Origin: Chitinophagaceae bacterium
GTDB lineage: Bacteria > Bacteroidota > Bacteroidia > Chitinophagales > Chitinophagaceae
Reading direction: 5' to 3'
Length of the DNA: 64,000 nt
Assembly (NCBI GenBank): GCA_016720745.1
Contig: JADKKA010000022.1
Span: 434,001 to 498,000 of the forward strand
This document shows, piece after piece, positions 1-9,225 of this stretch. Each line of letters starts with the position of its first letter. Position 1 is the stretch's first letter. Below the pieces are notes generated by a model. It saw only the letters and a list, made by a program, of their open reading frames with translations. It did not search any database and was not told the DNA's origin. Position numbers and translations under genes: made by a program.

Positions 1-376
1 CAGCCCTGGCCGTTCGTTTATTGGTTTTGATGGTTACTCCCTGCAGTTGCTGTGCATCCGGCTCGAGTTCCACAGCGATATTCTGTTCATTACCTGAAGT
101 AATGCCGATATTATAGAATGATTGTTTTTTAAAACCCACCAGTGACACTTCCAGTGTGTAAACGTTTAGTGGAAGGTCAGTGATTCTGAAATTGCCGGCA
201 CTGTCGGTGGCAACGGATTTATTGATACCGGTAAGAGACACGGTAGCAAAAGGCAGTCGTTGCTGGGTGGATTTATCCAGTACATAGCCGGAAATGCGTC
301 CATTGTTTTGCGAGAGGGCCGAGAATGGCAGGAGGAGAAGGATCAGGATAGCGGGGTTTTTCAGGAGGTACTTCAT
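1..376 (-). CDS. TonB-dependent receptor, N-terminal part (cut by window edge)
   Basis: The first 125 residues of an outer-membrane TonB-dependent receptor; the rest lies left of the window. Read from the ATG at 376, the protein has a signal peptide ending near FSALSQ (residue 23). A carboxypeptidase-regulatory-like beta-sandwich follows (about residues 26-105, with the typical GYVLD, LPFATVSL, TDSAGNFRI and VGFKKQ segments). Then comes LQGVTIKTNKRTARA, the linker that normally leads into the plug domain. Such receptors import nutrients or siderophores using TonB energy. A SusD partner, if any, would be outside the window. A -7 promoter box sits 27 bases upstream. Family call is firm; substrate unknown. 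Confidence 0.85.
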   Translation of the reverse strand, partial: MKYLLKNPAILILLLLPFSALSQNNGRISGYVLDKSTQQRLPFATVSLTGINKSVATDSAGNFRITDLPLNVYTLEVSLVGFKKQSFYNIGITSGNEQNIAVELEPDAQQLQGVTIKTNKRTARA

Positions 377-402
377 GATTCTTACTGAGTAAAATGTTGC
401 TG

Positions 403-410
403 CAAATATA
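403..410 (-). promoter_or_regulatory. -7 box of a Bacteroidota promoter for the TonB receptor
   Basis: On the minus strand this reads TATATTTG, a full match to the Bacteroidota -7 consensus TAnnTTTG, followed by C. It lies 26 bases before the receptor ATG. No clear TTTG is seen 19-23 bases further upstream, so only half of the promoter is supported. Confidence 0.45.
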
Positions 411-502
411 TTTTATAAAACGATAATATGAATTAATGCAGATCAGTTATGTAACAGATAAGGGGGGATTTTGTTTAATCTTTTGGACAAACGGGTGGAG
501 GG

Positions 503-865
503 AAACTCCCCGCTCTCTGCGGCTCAGCGGTGAAACTCTCCCCCAAAGCACGCAAATTGTGCAAAAATTCTTCGCGTCCTGGCGTCTTCGCGGTTAGATA
601 TCTCTCATTTTATACAAGGGACTCTTCGAGTGAAGCAAAATCAAAATCCGCAATAATATTTCCCACAAAGACACTAAGAACACAAAGGAGAGATCAAGAT
701 TTCTTTGCGTCCCTTAGCGCCTCCTATGCGGTCTTCGTGGTTAAATCTCTCTCTGCGAAAACTCCCCGCTCTCTGCGGCTCAGCGGTGAAACTCTCCCCC
801 TAAGCACGCAAGTTGTGCAAAAATTCTTCGCGTCCTGGCGTCTTCGCGGTTAGATATCTCTCATT
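503..865. repeat. Direct repeat pair (about 107 bp, offset 256) of an interspersed repeat family
   Basis: Bases 503-609 and 759-865 are nearly identical: I see single changes at about 546/802 and 556/812. Both carry GCGTCCTGGCGTCTTCGCGG followed by TTAGATATCTCTCATT. The same core recurs at 1078-1105, 17542-17570 (TTTGCGG variant) and, more diverged, at 720-735. The short reading frames crossing these copies have no protein-like features. The 849-base gap from 377 to 1224 holds only this repeat family, the promoter box and the low-complexity block. Confidence 0.8.
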
Positions 866-1071
866 CAGGGCCCCCGGGGGAGGAAAAAAAAAAACCCCAA
901 AAAAATTCCCCCCAAGGAACAAAAGAAGAGAGGGGGGGGAGAGGGGGCTCGTCGCCCCCCCCCCCCCCCCCCCCGGGGGCGGGGGGGGGGGGTCCCCCCC
1001 CGCGGAGACCCCCCCCCCCGGGGGCGCCGCGGGGGGAGGCCCCCCCCCCCCAAAAAGAGAGGAAAAAATCT
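866..1071. other. Extreme poly-C/poly-G low-complexity block, probable assembly artefact
   Basis: About 200 bases made almost only of C runs, G runs and A/G tracts, including uninterrupted runs of more than ten C or G. Nothing else in the window has this composition. It starts exactly where repeat copy 2 ends (after TCTCTCATT at 865) and stops inside repeat copy 3 (about 1075). That is what a badly resolved repeat junction or low-quality consensus would give. A real G-rich structure cannot be ruled out. Confidence 0.7.
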
Positions 1072-1145
1072 TGGTCCTGGCGTCTTCGCGGTTAGATATC
1101 TCTCATTTTGTCCAAGGGACTCTTCGGGCGACGCAAAATCAAATC
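1072..1145. repeat. Third, 5'-truncated copy of the interspersed repeat
   Basis: Begins at GGTCCTGGCGTCTTCGCGGT and continues through TTAGATATCTCTCATTTT and a variant of the CAAGGGACTCTTCG tail found after copy 1 (609-645). It has lost the first half of the unit where the poly-C/G block ends. Confidence 0.7.
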
Positions 1146-1224
1146 TCTCCCGCAAAGAAAATACAAGCTCAATTTGACCTGCAATTTTCTTACATAAAAT
1201 CGCGCAGCAAATAAAATTCGATCC

Positions 1225-2232
1225 CTACCGTATCCACCCAACACTTGTAGGATCTGAAAAGAAAAACTGATAGAGTTGTTGCCCAGCCTTCTGTTCACCG
1301 GCGGCAGTGAGGTGGAGACCATCCGGTCCAACATCCAGTATACAATCCAGGAAAAAACCATCATTGCGGGGATTGGCACCGCGGCTCCAGAGATAAGTGC
1401 TCATGGTGATAAAGGGAATATCGGAAAGCGTATATCCTGCTTCGTTAGCGATCTGTTTTTCCACCATCCATTTCATAGTCCAGCCATTATAATAATCCCG
1501 GGGATAAAGCAAACCCTTGCCTACTTCATTGGCAGCAGCCTGTGCAAAACCGGAGAAGGCTCTCCCGCTGAGGTATACTATTTTCAGTTGGGGGAATTTT
1601 TGTTTCATGGTGACCAGGAGGGTGCGCATATCCGACATCAGTTGTTGCGGGGCACGGGGAAATACAGTATCTGCATTTCCGGTATGTTCAGTTTCTACCC
1701 AGGCGGCCTGCACCTGTTGCATACTGAGTCCGGCCTGTTGCAATGTGTTTTCTGCCTGCTGCCAGTAATTAGCTGAAGCCTGGTTCATCTTTTGCACGCC
1801 CTGTCCGCCAATACAGGTATTTACTATTGCCGTGCTTGGTTTCAATAAGCCAGATGACTGTGCCTGTTGTTTAAAGGCTTCGAATTCAGTCCGGGGATTC
1901 GAAGCACCCACACCGATCAATACTACTTTTCCATTCGCTGCAGGTTGTCCGTTATTATTCAGGGGTTGTATCTGTGCGGACTGTGACAATGCCAGCGATA
2001 GATGCGCACCGCTTCGCTGGTTTTGTCCACCGGGATACAGCCCGCCCTGGTATCCTCGATAATACCCGGTTCCCAAATCAGTTATGGGGATCAGGTTTTG
2101 CTGATTGATGCTGCAGCTTTTTTCCGTATTGGTTTCAGTACTGTCAACCGGGCTGGCCGGGTTATTATTTTCTGTTGCAGGTTTGCTGCATCCGGCGACA
2201 GCAATAGCTAGTAAAAGGTAAAATGTTTTCAT
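1225..2232 (-). CDS. SGNH/GDSL-hydrolase-like lipoprotein
   Basis: A 335-residue lipoprotein: signal sequence ending in the lipobox VAGC (Cys at about 15), then a Ser/Thr/Asn-rich linker. The body resembles SGNH-fold esterases: a first block with VVLIGVGASNPRTEF, and near the C-terminus DGLHLTAAGEQ, which matches the Asp-x-x-His block V of the family. The nucleophile block GDS is not in its classic form (GVGAS), so activity is uncertain. Likely exported and lipid-anchored; substrate unknown. It stands alone between two repeat-filled gaps and is transcribed toward the left edge like its neighbours. Confidence 0.6.
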   Translation of the reverse strand: MKTFYLLLAIAVAGCSKPATENNNPASPVDSTETNTEKSCSINQQNLIPITDLGTGYYRGYQGGLYPGGQNQRSGAHLSLALSQSAQIQPLNNNGQPAANGKVVLIGVGASNPRTEFEAFKQQAQSSGLLKPSTAIVNTCIGGQGVQKMNQASANYWQQAENTLQQAGLSMQQVQAAWVETEHTGNADTVFPRAPQQLMSDMRTLLVTMKQKFPQLKIVYLSGRAFSGFAQAAANEVGKGLLYPRDYYNGWTMKWMVEKQIANEAGYTLSDIPFITMSTYLWSRGANPRNDGFFLDCILDVGPDGLHLTAAGEQKAGQQLYQFFFSDPTSVGWIR

Positions 2233-2284
2233 GGTTTCGGTGTCAGGTACTAGGGATAGACCGGGGAGAAGGGGGGAGGTTTAA

Positions 2285-2370
2285 TGCAGTCTTTCAGTCG
2301 ACAGTCGTCAGTCTTCAGTCGTCAGTCGGTCAGACAGTCGTCAGTCGGTCAGTCGACAGTTTTCAGTGAT
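2285..2370. repeat. Degenerate tandem array, unit CAGTCNN(N)
   Basis: About ten units of CAGTC plus two or three variable bases, for example CAGTCGT CAGTCTT CAGTCGT CAGTCGGT, ending in CAGTTTT CAGTGATG. The same unit recurs at 15957-15992 and 48382-48486. It fills most of the gap between the SGNH lipoprotein and the phosphatase-fold gene. Not a CRISPR: unit and spacer are far too short. Confidence 0.75.
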
Positions 2371-2514
2371 GAACTCATCTTGATAAATCAAAATATTGAA
2401 ACCTGGTACCAATGGATAATGGCGATTTGGGACCATTTAAAAAATGATTGAAGGGTATCCTGACAGGCCGGATGGGTGTCTTCAAAAAATTTGATGATGC
2501 GTTTACCTGGGAGA

Positions 2515-3234
2515 TTAGGATGGGTTTAAAAAAGTGGCTATCACGGGGACATGGTCACTGTAGGCTTTCCAGGTTTCATGATCGCCGATTTCTATTGAAT
2601 GGAGCTGACTGAGCAAGTCCATTGATGCAAAACAGTAGTCCAGGTGATAAGGTTTATCTTTTCTTTTATACAGATAAAAAGTTGGATGCATTTCCCTGCC
2701 CTGATCCTGTTTTTGATGGTAGTGGTAACAACTTTGTATCCCTTTTTTGGCCAAATGATCTACTACATGTGAATGATTGCCGGTCCTGTATTTCCGGTCC
2801 CAGATCGTATTACTGTTAAAATCCCCGATCAGGATTGTTTGTTGTTTCCTGATTTGCCTTTTATAAAAATGAATAGCTTTCCAGACCTGTTCCACATATT
2901 GTCCATCGGGGTCATCAGGGTTATTGGCCCAGATAGCGAATAGATTGAATTTTTTATCATCACGGGTAACGATGACCGGTGCGATCAGTTTCAGGTCTTT
3001 TTGATGATTCCGGCCTTTTTTGAGCTGATAACCGTTATAGGCAAATATGCCAAGTCCCTTATGTGGATTATCGCCAAACCACAGCTGTCCGCTGGGTTGG
3101 GGGAGGGCCGGATCAAATTTAATTTTATCAGGATGTTCACATTCCGGTACCACAATAATATCCGGCTGGTAAGCGAGTATCAGGCCCGCTTTTTTTCTGA
3201 AAGCCATATTGCAGTTCCAGGTGATGATTTTCAT
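2515..3234 (-). CDS. Endonuclease/exonuclease/phosphatase (EEP) family protein
   Basis: 239 residues, no signal peptide. The EEP fold is marked by ITWNCN (5-10), a metal-binding Glu in VVPECE, GDFNSN in the middle (Asp and Asn of the catalytic centre), HLDYCFAS and the final SDHVPV His. These are all the conserved motifs of the DNase I/exonuclease III superfamily. It could cleave nucleic acid or a phosphoester; the AP-endonuclease-specific elements are not obvious, so I do not name it exoA. Probably cytoplasmic and monocistronic. Confidence 0.8.
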   Translation of the reverse strand: MKIITWNCNMAFRKKAGLILAYQPDIIVVPECEHPDKIKFDPALPQPSGQLWFGDNPHKGLGIFAYNGYQLKKGRNHQKDLKLIAPVIVTRDDKKFNLFAIWANNPDDPDGQYVEQVWKAIHFYKRQIRKQQTILIGDFNSNTIWDRKYRTGNHSHVVDHLAKKGIQSCYHYHQKQDQGREMHPTFYLYKRKDKPYHLDYCFASMDLLSQLHSIEIGDHETWKAYSDHVPVIATFLNPS

Positions 3235-3358
3235 AATGAAATGGAAACAATGTAAACAGTTTGTTTAGCGTTGAAGGACTATTTCAGGGTTTCAATTTTG
3301 AGTAGTCCAGCCTGGTTTCCTTTCGGTCAAGCTTTCCCATATTGTTTGACAGATACAA

Positions 3359-5230
3359 TTACCTGATCAGTGAAATTGTCCCGGTTTGTTGTTTTAATAT
3401 ATTGTGACTTGTTTTATACCTGATCAAATAAACAAATATGCCATTAGGTTGCAGCACTCCTTTGTATTGTCCGTTCCATCCCGACTGCAAAGAATTTGTC
3501 CGAAATACGCGTTCGCCCCACCGGTTGAAGATTTCCATTGTATAATCTGAAACAATGCCCAGTGCATTAAATAAATCATTTTTGCCATCTCCATTTGGTG
3601 TGAATGCAGATGGAACATAAAGCAGATCTGTTGATTTTATAGTAACCTGAACAGTATCTGATACCATGCAATTTGCCTGGCCCGTTTGGATGATGAAAGC
3701 AACATCATTACGTAAGGGGGAAGTGACGGGCGACAAACAATTATAACAACTTAGATTCGGGCCTTTCCAGATTACCGGCCCGGTAGCAGTACTTGTTAAT
3801 TGAATCCGGTCAAGATAATTGATAGCAGTATCATTGATGGTATGCACCATTTCTGGCCTGATCATTACATTATAGTGGGTAACGGCAGAGTCATAGTTAC
3901 AGATGTCTTTAGCTATAACCGTGAAACTTGAGTCATGGTCAAGAAGGATATTGCTAATAAACAAAGGCTGACAGGACACAGAATCAATATTGGTTACTGT
4001 TTTGTCTTTCAGCTTCAGCAGTACAAAATCCCAGCTTGCATGATTACCGGTAACATCTCCATCTGAAGAACCCACAAATCCGGACAGTAGGATCGAGCCA
4101 TCATCTCCCTTTGCCAATCCGTGAAATTCATCCCGGCGGCTGCCACCATAGCTTTTTGTCCAAATTATTGTTCCGTTATCATTCAACGCCAAAGCAAACC
4201 CATCTGCCAATCCCCGGTTGAAGGGAATATCGCCATCTGATGAATTGCTGTATCCGGCCAGGATATAGGTATTACCGGGCATTAGCAGCAAATCATCCAG
4301 GTAATCCGTGGCAGACCCGCCTATGGATTTCTGCCATAATAAATTACCGGCTGCGTCAATTCTCTCTACAAATCCATCCTGTCCGCCCGGGTTATTATTG
4401 ATGATGCCACAGGCAATAAAACCATCCCCTGCAGCCTTTTCTATATTGACCAGTTTGCCGCCATAATTTTTCTCCCAGAGCAAGTTGCCGGCTCCATCTA
4501 TTTTTACAAGAGAACCATTATAGTCGCATAAAATAAAATTACCGTCTCCACTGGCGATGATATCGTAAAAGTAAAAAGCCCCGGTACCCGGGAATTGATT
4601 CCAGATAATATTACCGTTCTTGTCTAGCTTCATTACCCAGCCATTTTTCCCGAGGGGACTTCCATCGCCATCGGTTGAACTGGTAAATCCGACAATGATG
4701 CAGGATGAATCCGGAAGCGATACCGCATTAAATAGAATGTCTGATTGCGATCCGCCGAATGTTTTGATCCATTGTGTATTGCCTGTGTCATCTGTTTTAC
4801 AAACAATGGCGTCTTCTGTGCCCCCGTGATAACCATTGGTAAGATTGGTGGAAAAGGTAATCCCGGAAAGCAGGAAACCATGTTCTGTAGTTTCACTCAT
4901 TGCATAAAGCAGATCCTGGTGATTGCCACCCATTACTTTCCCCCATAGTTTATTGCCGCATGCATCCAGTTTGATCAGTTCAAAATCATTAAACCCGTTG
5001 TTCGTACCACTCAGGTCACCGTCTACGGATTGCCCATAACCGGCAATGACAAATCCATTATCCACTGTTTTTTTTAATCTGCCGCTAAAATCTACTTTGG
5101 TCCCACCGTAATACTGTTCCCAATAAATGGTAGGGGCCTGGGCAGGTAATTGGGTAGAAATAAATGAAAGTAAGAAAAGGAGGTAACAAAATGGGTACCG
5201 GGTAAAACACAAAGCTGAACCTGCCTTCAT
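3359..5230 (-). CDS. Secreted repeat protein with T9SS type B C-terminal (gliding-motility-like) signal
   Basis: 623 residues. N-terminal signal peptide ends near LPAQA (about 31). Residues 35-410 are about seven repeats of roughly 55 residues with the pattern KLDxxGNxxWxKxxGGxxxDxxxxxxxxxDxGFxxxGxxxSxDGD, which look like blades of a beta-propeller. The last 85 residues (YVPSAFTPNGDGKNDLF through IFNRWGERVF to the end) are the gliding-motility-associated C-terminal domain, the type B T9SS signal. The protein is therefore predicted to cross the outer membrane by type IX secretion and be surface-bound or released. Role unknown; adhesin or structural protein is plausible. Confidence 0.85.
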   Translation of the reverse strand: MKAGSALCFTRYPFCYLLFLLSFISTQLPAQAPTIYWEQYYGGTKVDFSGRLKKTVDNGFVIAGYGQSVDGDLSGTNNGFNDFELIKLDACGNKLWGKVMGGNHQDLLYAMSETTEHGFLLSGITFSTNLTNGYHGGTEDAIVCKTDDTGNTQWIKTFGGSQSDILFNAVSLPDSSCIIVGFTSSTDGDGSPLGKNGWVMKLDKNGNIIWNQFPGTGAFYFYDIIASGDGNFILCDYNGSLVKIDGAGNLLWEKNYGGKLVNIEKAAGDGFIACGIINNNPGGQDGFVERIDAAGNLLWQKSIGGSATDYLDDLLLMPGNTYILAGYSNSSDGDIPFNRGLADGFALALNDNGTIIWTKSYGGSRRDEFHGLAKGDDGSILLSGFVGSSDGDVTGNHASWDFVLLKLKDKTVTNIDSVSCQPLFISNILLDHDSSFTVIAKDICNYDSAVTHYNVMIRPEMVHTINDTAINYLDRIQLTSTATGPVIWKGPNLSCYNCLSPVTSPLRNDVAFIIQTGQANCMVSDTVQVTIKSTDLLYVPSAFTPNGDGKNDLFNALGIVSDYTMEIFNRWGERVFRTNSLQSGWNGQYKGVLQPNGIFVYLIRYKTSHNILKQQTGTISLIR

Positions 5231-5279
5231 CTATTAAATGTACTTAGAATTTAAGTAAGAACGCAATTCTTACGTGCAG

Positions 5280-5314
5280 AAAAAGTGCCCTGTGTAAAGC
5301 TGTGTAAGCAGGGC
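5280..5314 (-). terminator. Possible intrinsic terminator
   Basis: On the minus strand GCCCTG and CAGGGC (5309-5314 and 5287-5292) can pair around a 16-base loop, followed by ACTTTTTC. It would end transcription from the small secreted protein at 5475-5858. The stem is short and the loop long, so support is weak. The rest of the 5231-5474 gap shows nothing recognisable. Confidence 0.3.
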
Positions 5315-5474
5315 TCTTGATAGGTCCGTAACCGAAGCCATAAAATAGAAGAGGGAAAACTGATGATAGCACATGGGCAGTTTTCGGTCAGATTATTTAA
5401 CCGAAAGCGGAAATTACTAAAGTGCCCCAACCATGTCCTTTTCAACTTCAAACTCCTTAACCATTCTTTCTTGT

Positions 5475-5858
5475 CTACTCAATACTATTAATCAGCACAT
5501 AAAATTTATTTTCCATGCAGGTATCAATAACCGTACTGCAATCGGTTGGTTTGAAAGGGGCCGCTATAAATTGATATGTAGTACCCTTTACAAAGTGTAA
5601 TTTGGAAGGGCATTTCACAAAGAGATGATGACAGTTTTTGCCAACAGGTTTTCCGTTAATGGCTGTTATTTTTCCAGTGCCAATAAATTTATAACAATCT
5701 TTTCCGCAATCGCCATTAAAGTCCCATGACATCGTGAAGGTAATCGTATCATTGGGTGTGGCAATTGATCGCTCCGGCTGCAAACCTGAATTCGCTGGTC
5801 CCGCCTTAGCGAGGGTAAATAGTAATGAAATGTATAAAAGGGGAGAAGAAAGTATCAT
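5475..5858 (-). CDS. Small secreted cysteine-containing protein, unknown function
   Basis: 127 residues with a hydrophobic N-terminus (about 1-19) that looks like a cleavable signal. The mature part has six cysteines (in DCGKDC, NCHH, KCPSK, TDCST and DTCMEN), suggesting disulfides in the periplasm or outside. I recognise no family. It lies 245 bases upstream of the T9SS type B gene on the same strand. ATG start at 5858; codon use is like the neighbours. Confidence 0.6.
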   Translation of the reverse strand: MILSSPLLYISLLFTLAKAGPANSGLQPERSIATPNDTITFTMSWDFNGDCGKDCYKFIGTGKITAINGKPVGKNCHHLFVKCPSKLHFVKGTTYQFIAAPFKPTDCSTVIDTCMENKFYVLINSIE

Positions 5859-5992
5859 TTCATAATTTTTGTCAGAGGGATGAATGTGACTGCATGAAAA
5901 TAGGCAGATAATTGTTGCTAATTGGTTAAAGGGGGTTTAAAATGAGTTTATTTCCGGCGGATTCCCTTTTATGTTTCGAGTCATTTGAAATG

Positions 5993-6607
5993 TTACCCGG
6001 TGACCTGCACCTGCCGGAATTTTATTTTTTGATCAACAGTGATTTCAAAAAGATAATTGATACTGAAATCCTGAAAGTCCTTATCCGAGGTAATTAACCG
6101 AAGAGTGATTTTTTGTGTTTTTTTATCGTATCGGGCTTCCAGTTTAGTTTTTGATCCTTTGACCACTTCAATTTCCGGACTGCTGCTTTTGCCTTCCTGG
6201 AAAAGTGCAGTGGCATTTAATATTTCCAATGTTTTTCTCAGGTCCAAAGCAAAAATGGTACTGAAGTATTTGTCAAAATCAGATTCGGTAAAAGGCTTGA
6301 TAACTTTAGGATCAATATCCATCACCAGTTTCGAATCCGCCAAAAACCAGATTTCGTTTCCTTTATTAAGTATCGGGAAATCTATAAATAATTTCATAGC
6401 ATTCAGATCTCCCGATATAATGGCTTTTTGTAGTGCCAGAAATTGATCCGTCCACTTAGTGGTATCAGCTCCTTTTTCAGCTTTTGCGGGGATGCTTATC
6501 TTTCCCTGCGGTATTGTTTCGGGTGTTTTTTGCTCTGGTTGCTTACAGGACATAGCAATTAGCAGGCTCGCAAGAATGACCATTTTTACATGTATTTTCA
6601 AATTCAT
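5993..6607 (-). CDS. Hypothetical lipoprotein
   Basis: 204 residues from the ATG at 6607. I prefer this start because it begins a normal lipoprotein signal (MNLKIHVK, then a hydrophobic stretch, then the lipobox AMSC with Cys at about 21). The frame stays open upstream to a GTG at 6679, but those 24 residues would precede the signal. The mature part is charged and alpha/beta in character, with no motif I know. It is predicted to be anchored to a membrane facing the periplasm. Confidence 0.65.
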   Translation of the reverse strand: MNLKIHVKMVILASLLIAMSCKQPEQKTPETIPQGKISIPAKAEKGADTTKWTDQFLALQKAIISGDLNAMKLFIDFPILNKGNEIWFLADSKLVMDIDPKVIKPFTESDFDKYFSTIFALDLRKTLEILNATALFQEGKSSSPEIEVVKGSKTKLEARYDKKTQKITLRLITSDKDFQDFSINYLFEITVDQKIKFRQVQVTG

Positions 6608-6780
6608 ATGATGAAAATATATATGATTGTTGACTTCGGATTTCATGCTTCCCCAGACTTTGTTTCGACTAATAACCACTGCTATTTCTGCTAATCATCA
6701 GTTTGCTTTAAAACTGGTATGGGTAGCGGAACTGTTCCGGAAATGCTTGATTGTTTCACAAAATTGAAAAAATATCAACA

Positions 6781-9225
6781 TTATTTATTCAAAATGATTT
6801 TTTCACCTTTCCCAAAAGTTCTTATCTCCAATTTGATGTTTGCATTTTTATCCTCTTTTGAAAATTGGCAATCAAAAGAAAGTGAGTTTTCGCCTTTTTT
6901 TATTTTAAAATCAGATGGATTTATGTCAAATTCCTTAATAAGTTGCCAGTTCGCATCATATACAGCTGCCCTGTTGCCACCTGTGTATTGAATGGCCTGT
7001 CCTTTATTTAATACTATTGGTAATTTTATTTCTTTGTAATTATTTATTTCTATTACAATATCCCTGGCTTCACAATCAATGGCGGTAAGGATGAAATGTA
7101 AAGTTTGGTCATCCCCTATATTATTCATTTTAAAAGTTGAGAAAAGCGGTTCGCCGGGTTGTTTGTCGGTCTTTTTGTGCGTAAATATTTCAGCATTTAT
7201 TTCGTACAAAGTCCACTCATTCTCATTGATTTTTTTGATAGAAAACTCTTTTTTCGAATCACGGAATAATGCTTTCTGTTTTTCACTGAATACCCCTCCA
7301 AGCCTGAGTTTTTCCCAATCCCCTATCAATTCAAGAATTTTATTGGAATGGCCATTTTTCTCAATGGACTCCAGTGCTGCTACGAAAGCATAGCCGGCAT
7401 CATAACCCGCAGATCGGGCTAAGAGCCATTCAATATCTTCAATGCTTGTTTCGGGGGTCATTTTGAACCAGCCTAACATACCCGGCATATAATTTCTTTT
7501 GAAATAGGCCTGGTTTTTAAATCTGTATTCCGTCTGGCTTTCCCTGAATCCTCCATACCATGGTTCGCCCCAGTTCATTCTTGAATAGATATGCCAGAAA
7601 AAATGAGTGGTGCGGCTGGCATCGATGATTAAATGTTTTTTTACTTGAGGCGATAAGGAGTTGTACCAGGTATAAGGCATTAATGACTCGCCATAAGTGC
7701 CCAATCCGGTTGAGCGATTCCCTTCTAACCCGTCAAATGAAATCTGACGCAAGCCTGTTTGATTATATATCGCTGCTATTCTTTTTGACATTTCAACAGT
7801 TAGTTCTGCGTTCGTCAGAAATACTTTGTATCCATGATCCATTAATTTTGCTATTTTCTCGCCAGATGGATGCTCTGCTGCTGTTGTATTAAATGCACCC
7901 CGCTGACAGTCCAGTAATTTCCATGGAGATTTTTCCGAAACTGTTCCATAACGGATCAGTTCATTTCCTATCATCACCGTTTTTAAATTATTGTTCTCCA
8001 TCTGGTTGAAAAAATCAGGCGATTGAATCAGGATTTCAGTGTCAGTGGCATTAATATTTTTGACAATTATTGAATTCCCTACAACTGCCAGTCTTTTATC
8101 AGGAATGGGGGTGACATAGGGGTCATTGGTTGTAATGAAATTTGACAGAAAGTGAGTCCCCACCATGATGCCCTGGGCCTCCGCTTTGTCAACACATTTT
8201 TTTAACCCGGCCATCCCGTTTGGAAATTCTCCTTTATACAACTCAAAATGTCCCCAGTTTTCAAAAGTCTTGCCGTAATGATATAGATATTTTAAGCCTG
8301 CTTTTTTTGTTAAGGCAATGGCGCTATCGATATTGTCTTCCGTAAAATTTGTAATAATATAGGCCGCTGCTGCCTGAGGGGATGTTTTTACCCATTCTCC
8401 ATCAATCATCGGATGGGGGAGGCCTTCGGTTATTTCAATTTCGCCGATTGTTTTCAATGCTTCTGCTGATGGGCATCCGAAAAGGGCAATTTTAGAATGA
8501 ATGACGCCACCGTCATCATAAGCCGGTGCTACCATTTTTTCGTGACTAAAATCCTGAATAATTCTGTCCTTATTCCTGTTTCTGCAATATGCCTGCAGGC
8601 TACTGCCTGTCATCGTTGGTTTGGCCGCTTCGACCCTGTATAGTACAGATTCATCTGTTTTCGGGTGCATATTATTAATGTCTGCTTCTCTGAAAATATC
8701 AAAGGCAGGCATGCGATCACTTTCGTTCCAGGGATAACCACCGAGTGTTTTAATATTTAATGACTGAATCCCTAAAGCATATTCATCTTCCCGGACAACG
8801 CCGACAGTCTCTCCGATTATTTTATTGATCGTTGTCGAATAAGGTCCCCAGATAATTAAATCAACTGCATCTTTATTGGTTAAGGATATCAGTTCAAAAC
8901 TGAGATAGGATGCCTTTTCTTCTATTTTTATTTTCGCTTCGATATTATTTTCAAAAAAAAGGGAGATCGTGTTTTTGCTTGCTTTAGCTTTTTGCGATAC
9001 TTTAATTTCATTATTTATTCGTAAGGACATTAAATACACAGGAGCGTCTTTCGCCAGATAGTTTTTATTCGTTTTCAGATCTGTAAAATCAAGAATTGAT
9101 CCTGTCCCGCTAATACTCATTTTAAAGGAGGTAGTCCTTAAATTGAGGATAGCGGAATCTTTATGATTTGCCCATGAACCTAATGTCAAATTCAGAATAA
9201 GCAAGAATAATAGAATCTTCTTCAT
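6781..9225 (-). CDS. Large secreted glycoside-hydrolase-like protein (unassigned family)
   Basis: 814 residues with a signal peptide (about 1-19, ending SWAN). The N-terminal 250 residues look beta-rich (galactose-mutarotase-like sandwich). The middle (about 290-600) reads like a TIM barrel: strands such as GLKYLYHYG, GIMVGTHF, KVFLTN and LRQISFDGLEG, the last offering an Asp as a possible nucleophile after a beta strand. A beta-sandwich tail follows from about 690. This domain order is typical of clan GH-D-like and GH97/GH101-like enzymes, but I cannot assign a family or substrate. It stands alone without susC/susD partners, so it is not part of an evident utilisation locus. Confidence 0.6.
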   Translation of the reverse strand: MKKILLFLLILNLTLGSWANHKDSAILNLRTTSFKMSISGTGSILDFTDLKTNKNYLAKDAPVYLMSLRINNEIKVSQKAKASKNTISLFFENNIEAKIKIEEKASYLSFELISLTNKDAVDLIIWGPYSTTINKIIGETVGVVREDEYALGIQSLNIKTLGGYPWNESDRMPAFDIFREADINNMHPKTDESVLYRVEAAKPTMTGSSLQAYCRNRNKDRIIQDFSHEKMVAPAYDDGGVIHSKIALFGCPSAEALKTIGEIEITEGLPHPMIDGEWVKTSPQAAAAYIITNFTEDNIDSAIALTKKAGLKYLYHYGKTFENWGHFELYKGEFPNGMAGLKKCVDKAEAQGIMVGTHFLSNFITTNDPYVTPIPDKRLAVVGNSIIVKNINATDTEILIQSPDFFNQMENNNLKTVMIGNELIRYGTVSEKSPWKLLDCQRGAFNTTAAEHPSGEKIAKLMDHGYKVFLTNAELTVEMSKRIAAIYNQTGLRQISFDGLEGNRSTGLGTYGESLMPYTWYNSLSPQVKKHLIIDASRTTHFFWHIYSRMNWGEPWYGGFRESQTEYRFKNQAYFKRNYMPGMLGWFKMTPETSIEDIEWLLARSAGYDAGYAFVAALESIEKNGHSNKILELIGDWEKLRLGGVFSEKQKALFRDSKKEFSIKKINENEWTLYEINAEIFTHKKTDKQPGEPLFSTFKMNNIGDDQTLHFILTAIDCEARDIVIEINNYKEIKLPIVLNKGQAIQYTGGNRAAVYDANWQLIKEFDINPSDFKIKKGENSLSFDCQFSKEDKNANIKLEIRTFGKGEKIILNK

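Noticed and set aside
530..1379. Several open frames of 95-133 codons in the left repeat region, both strands
   Set aside because: They run through the interspersed repeats and the poly-C/G block, have no domain or signal, and consist of homopolymeric residues in part.
1276..1776. 166-codon frame on the plus strand
   Set aside because: Antisense to the SGNH lipoprotein, which has a lipobox and family motifs; the plus frame has neither.
5251..5451. 66-codon minus-strand frame
   Set aside because: No motif, no signal peptide, odd composition, and it contains the possible terminator hairpin.
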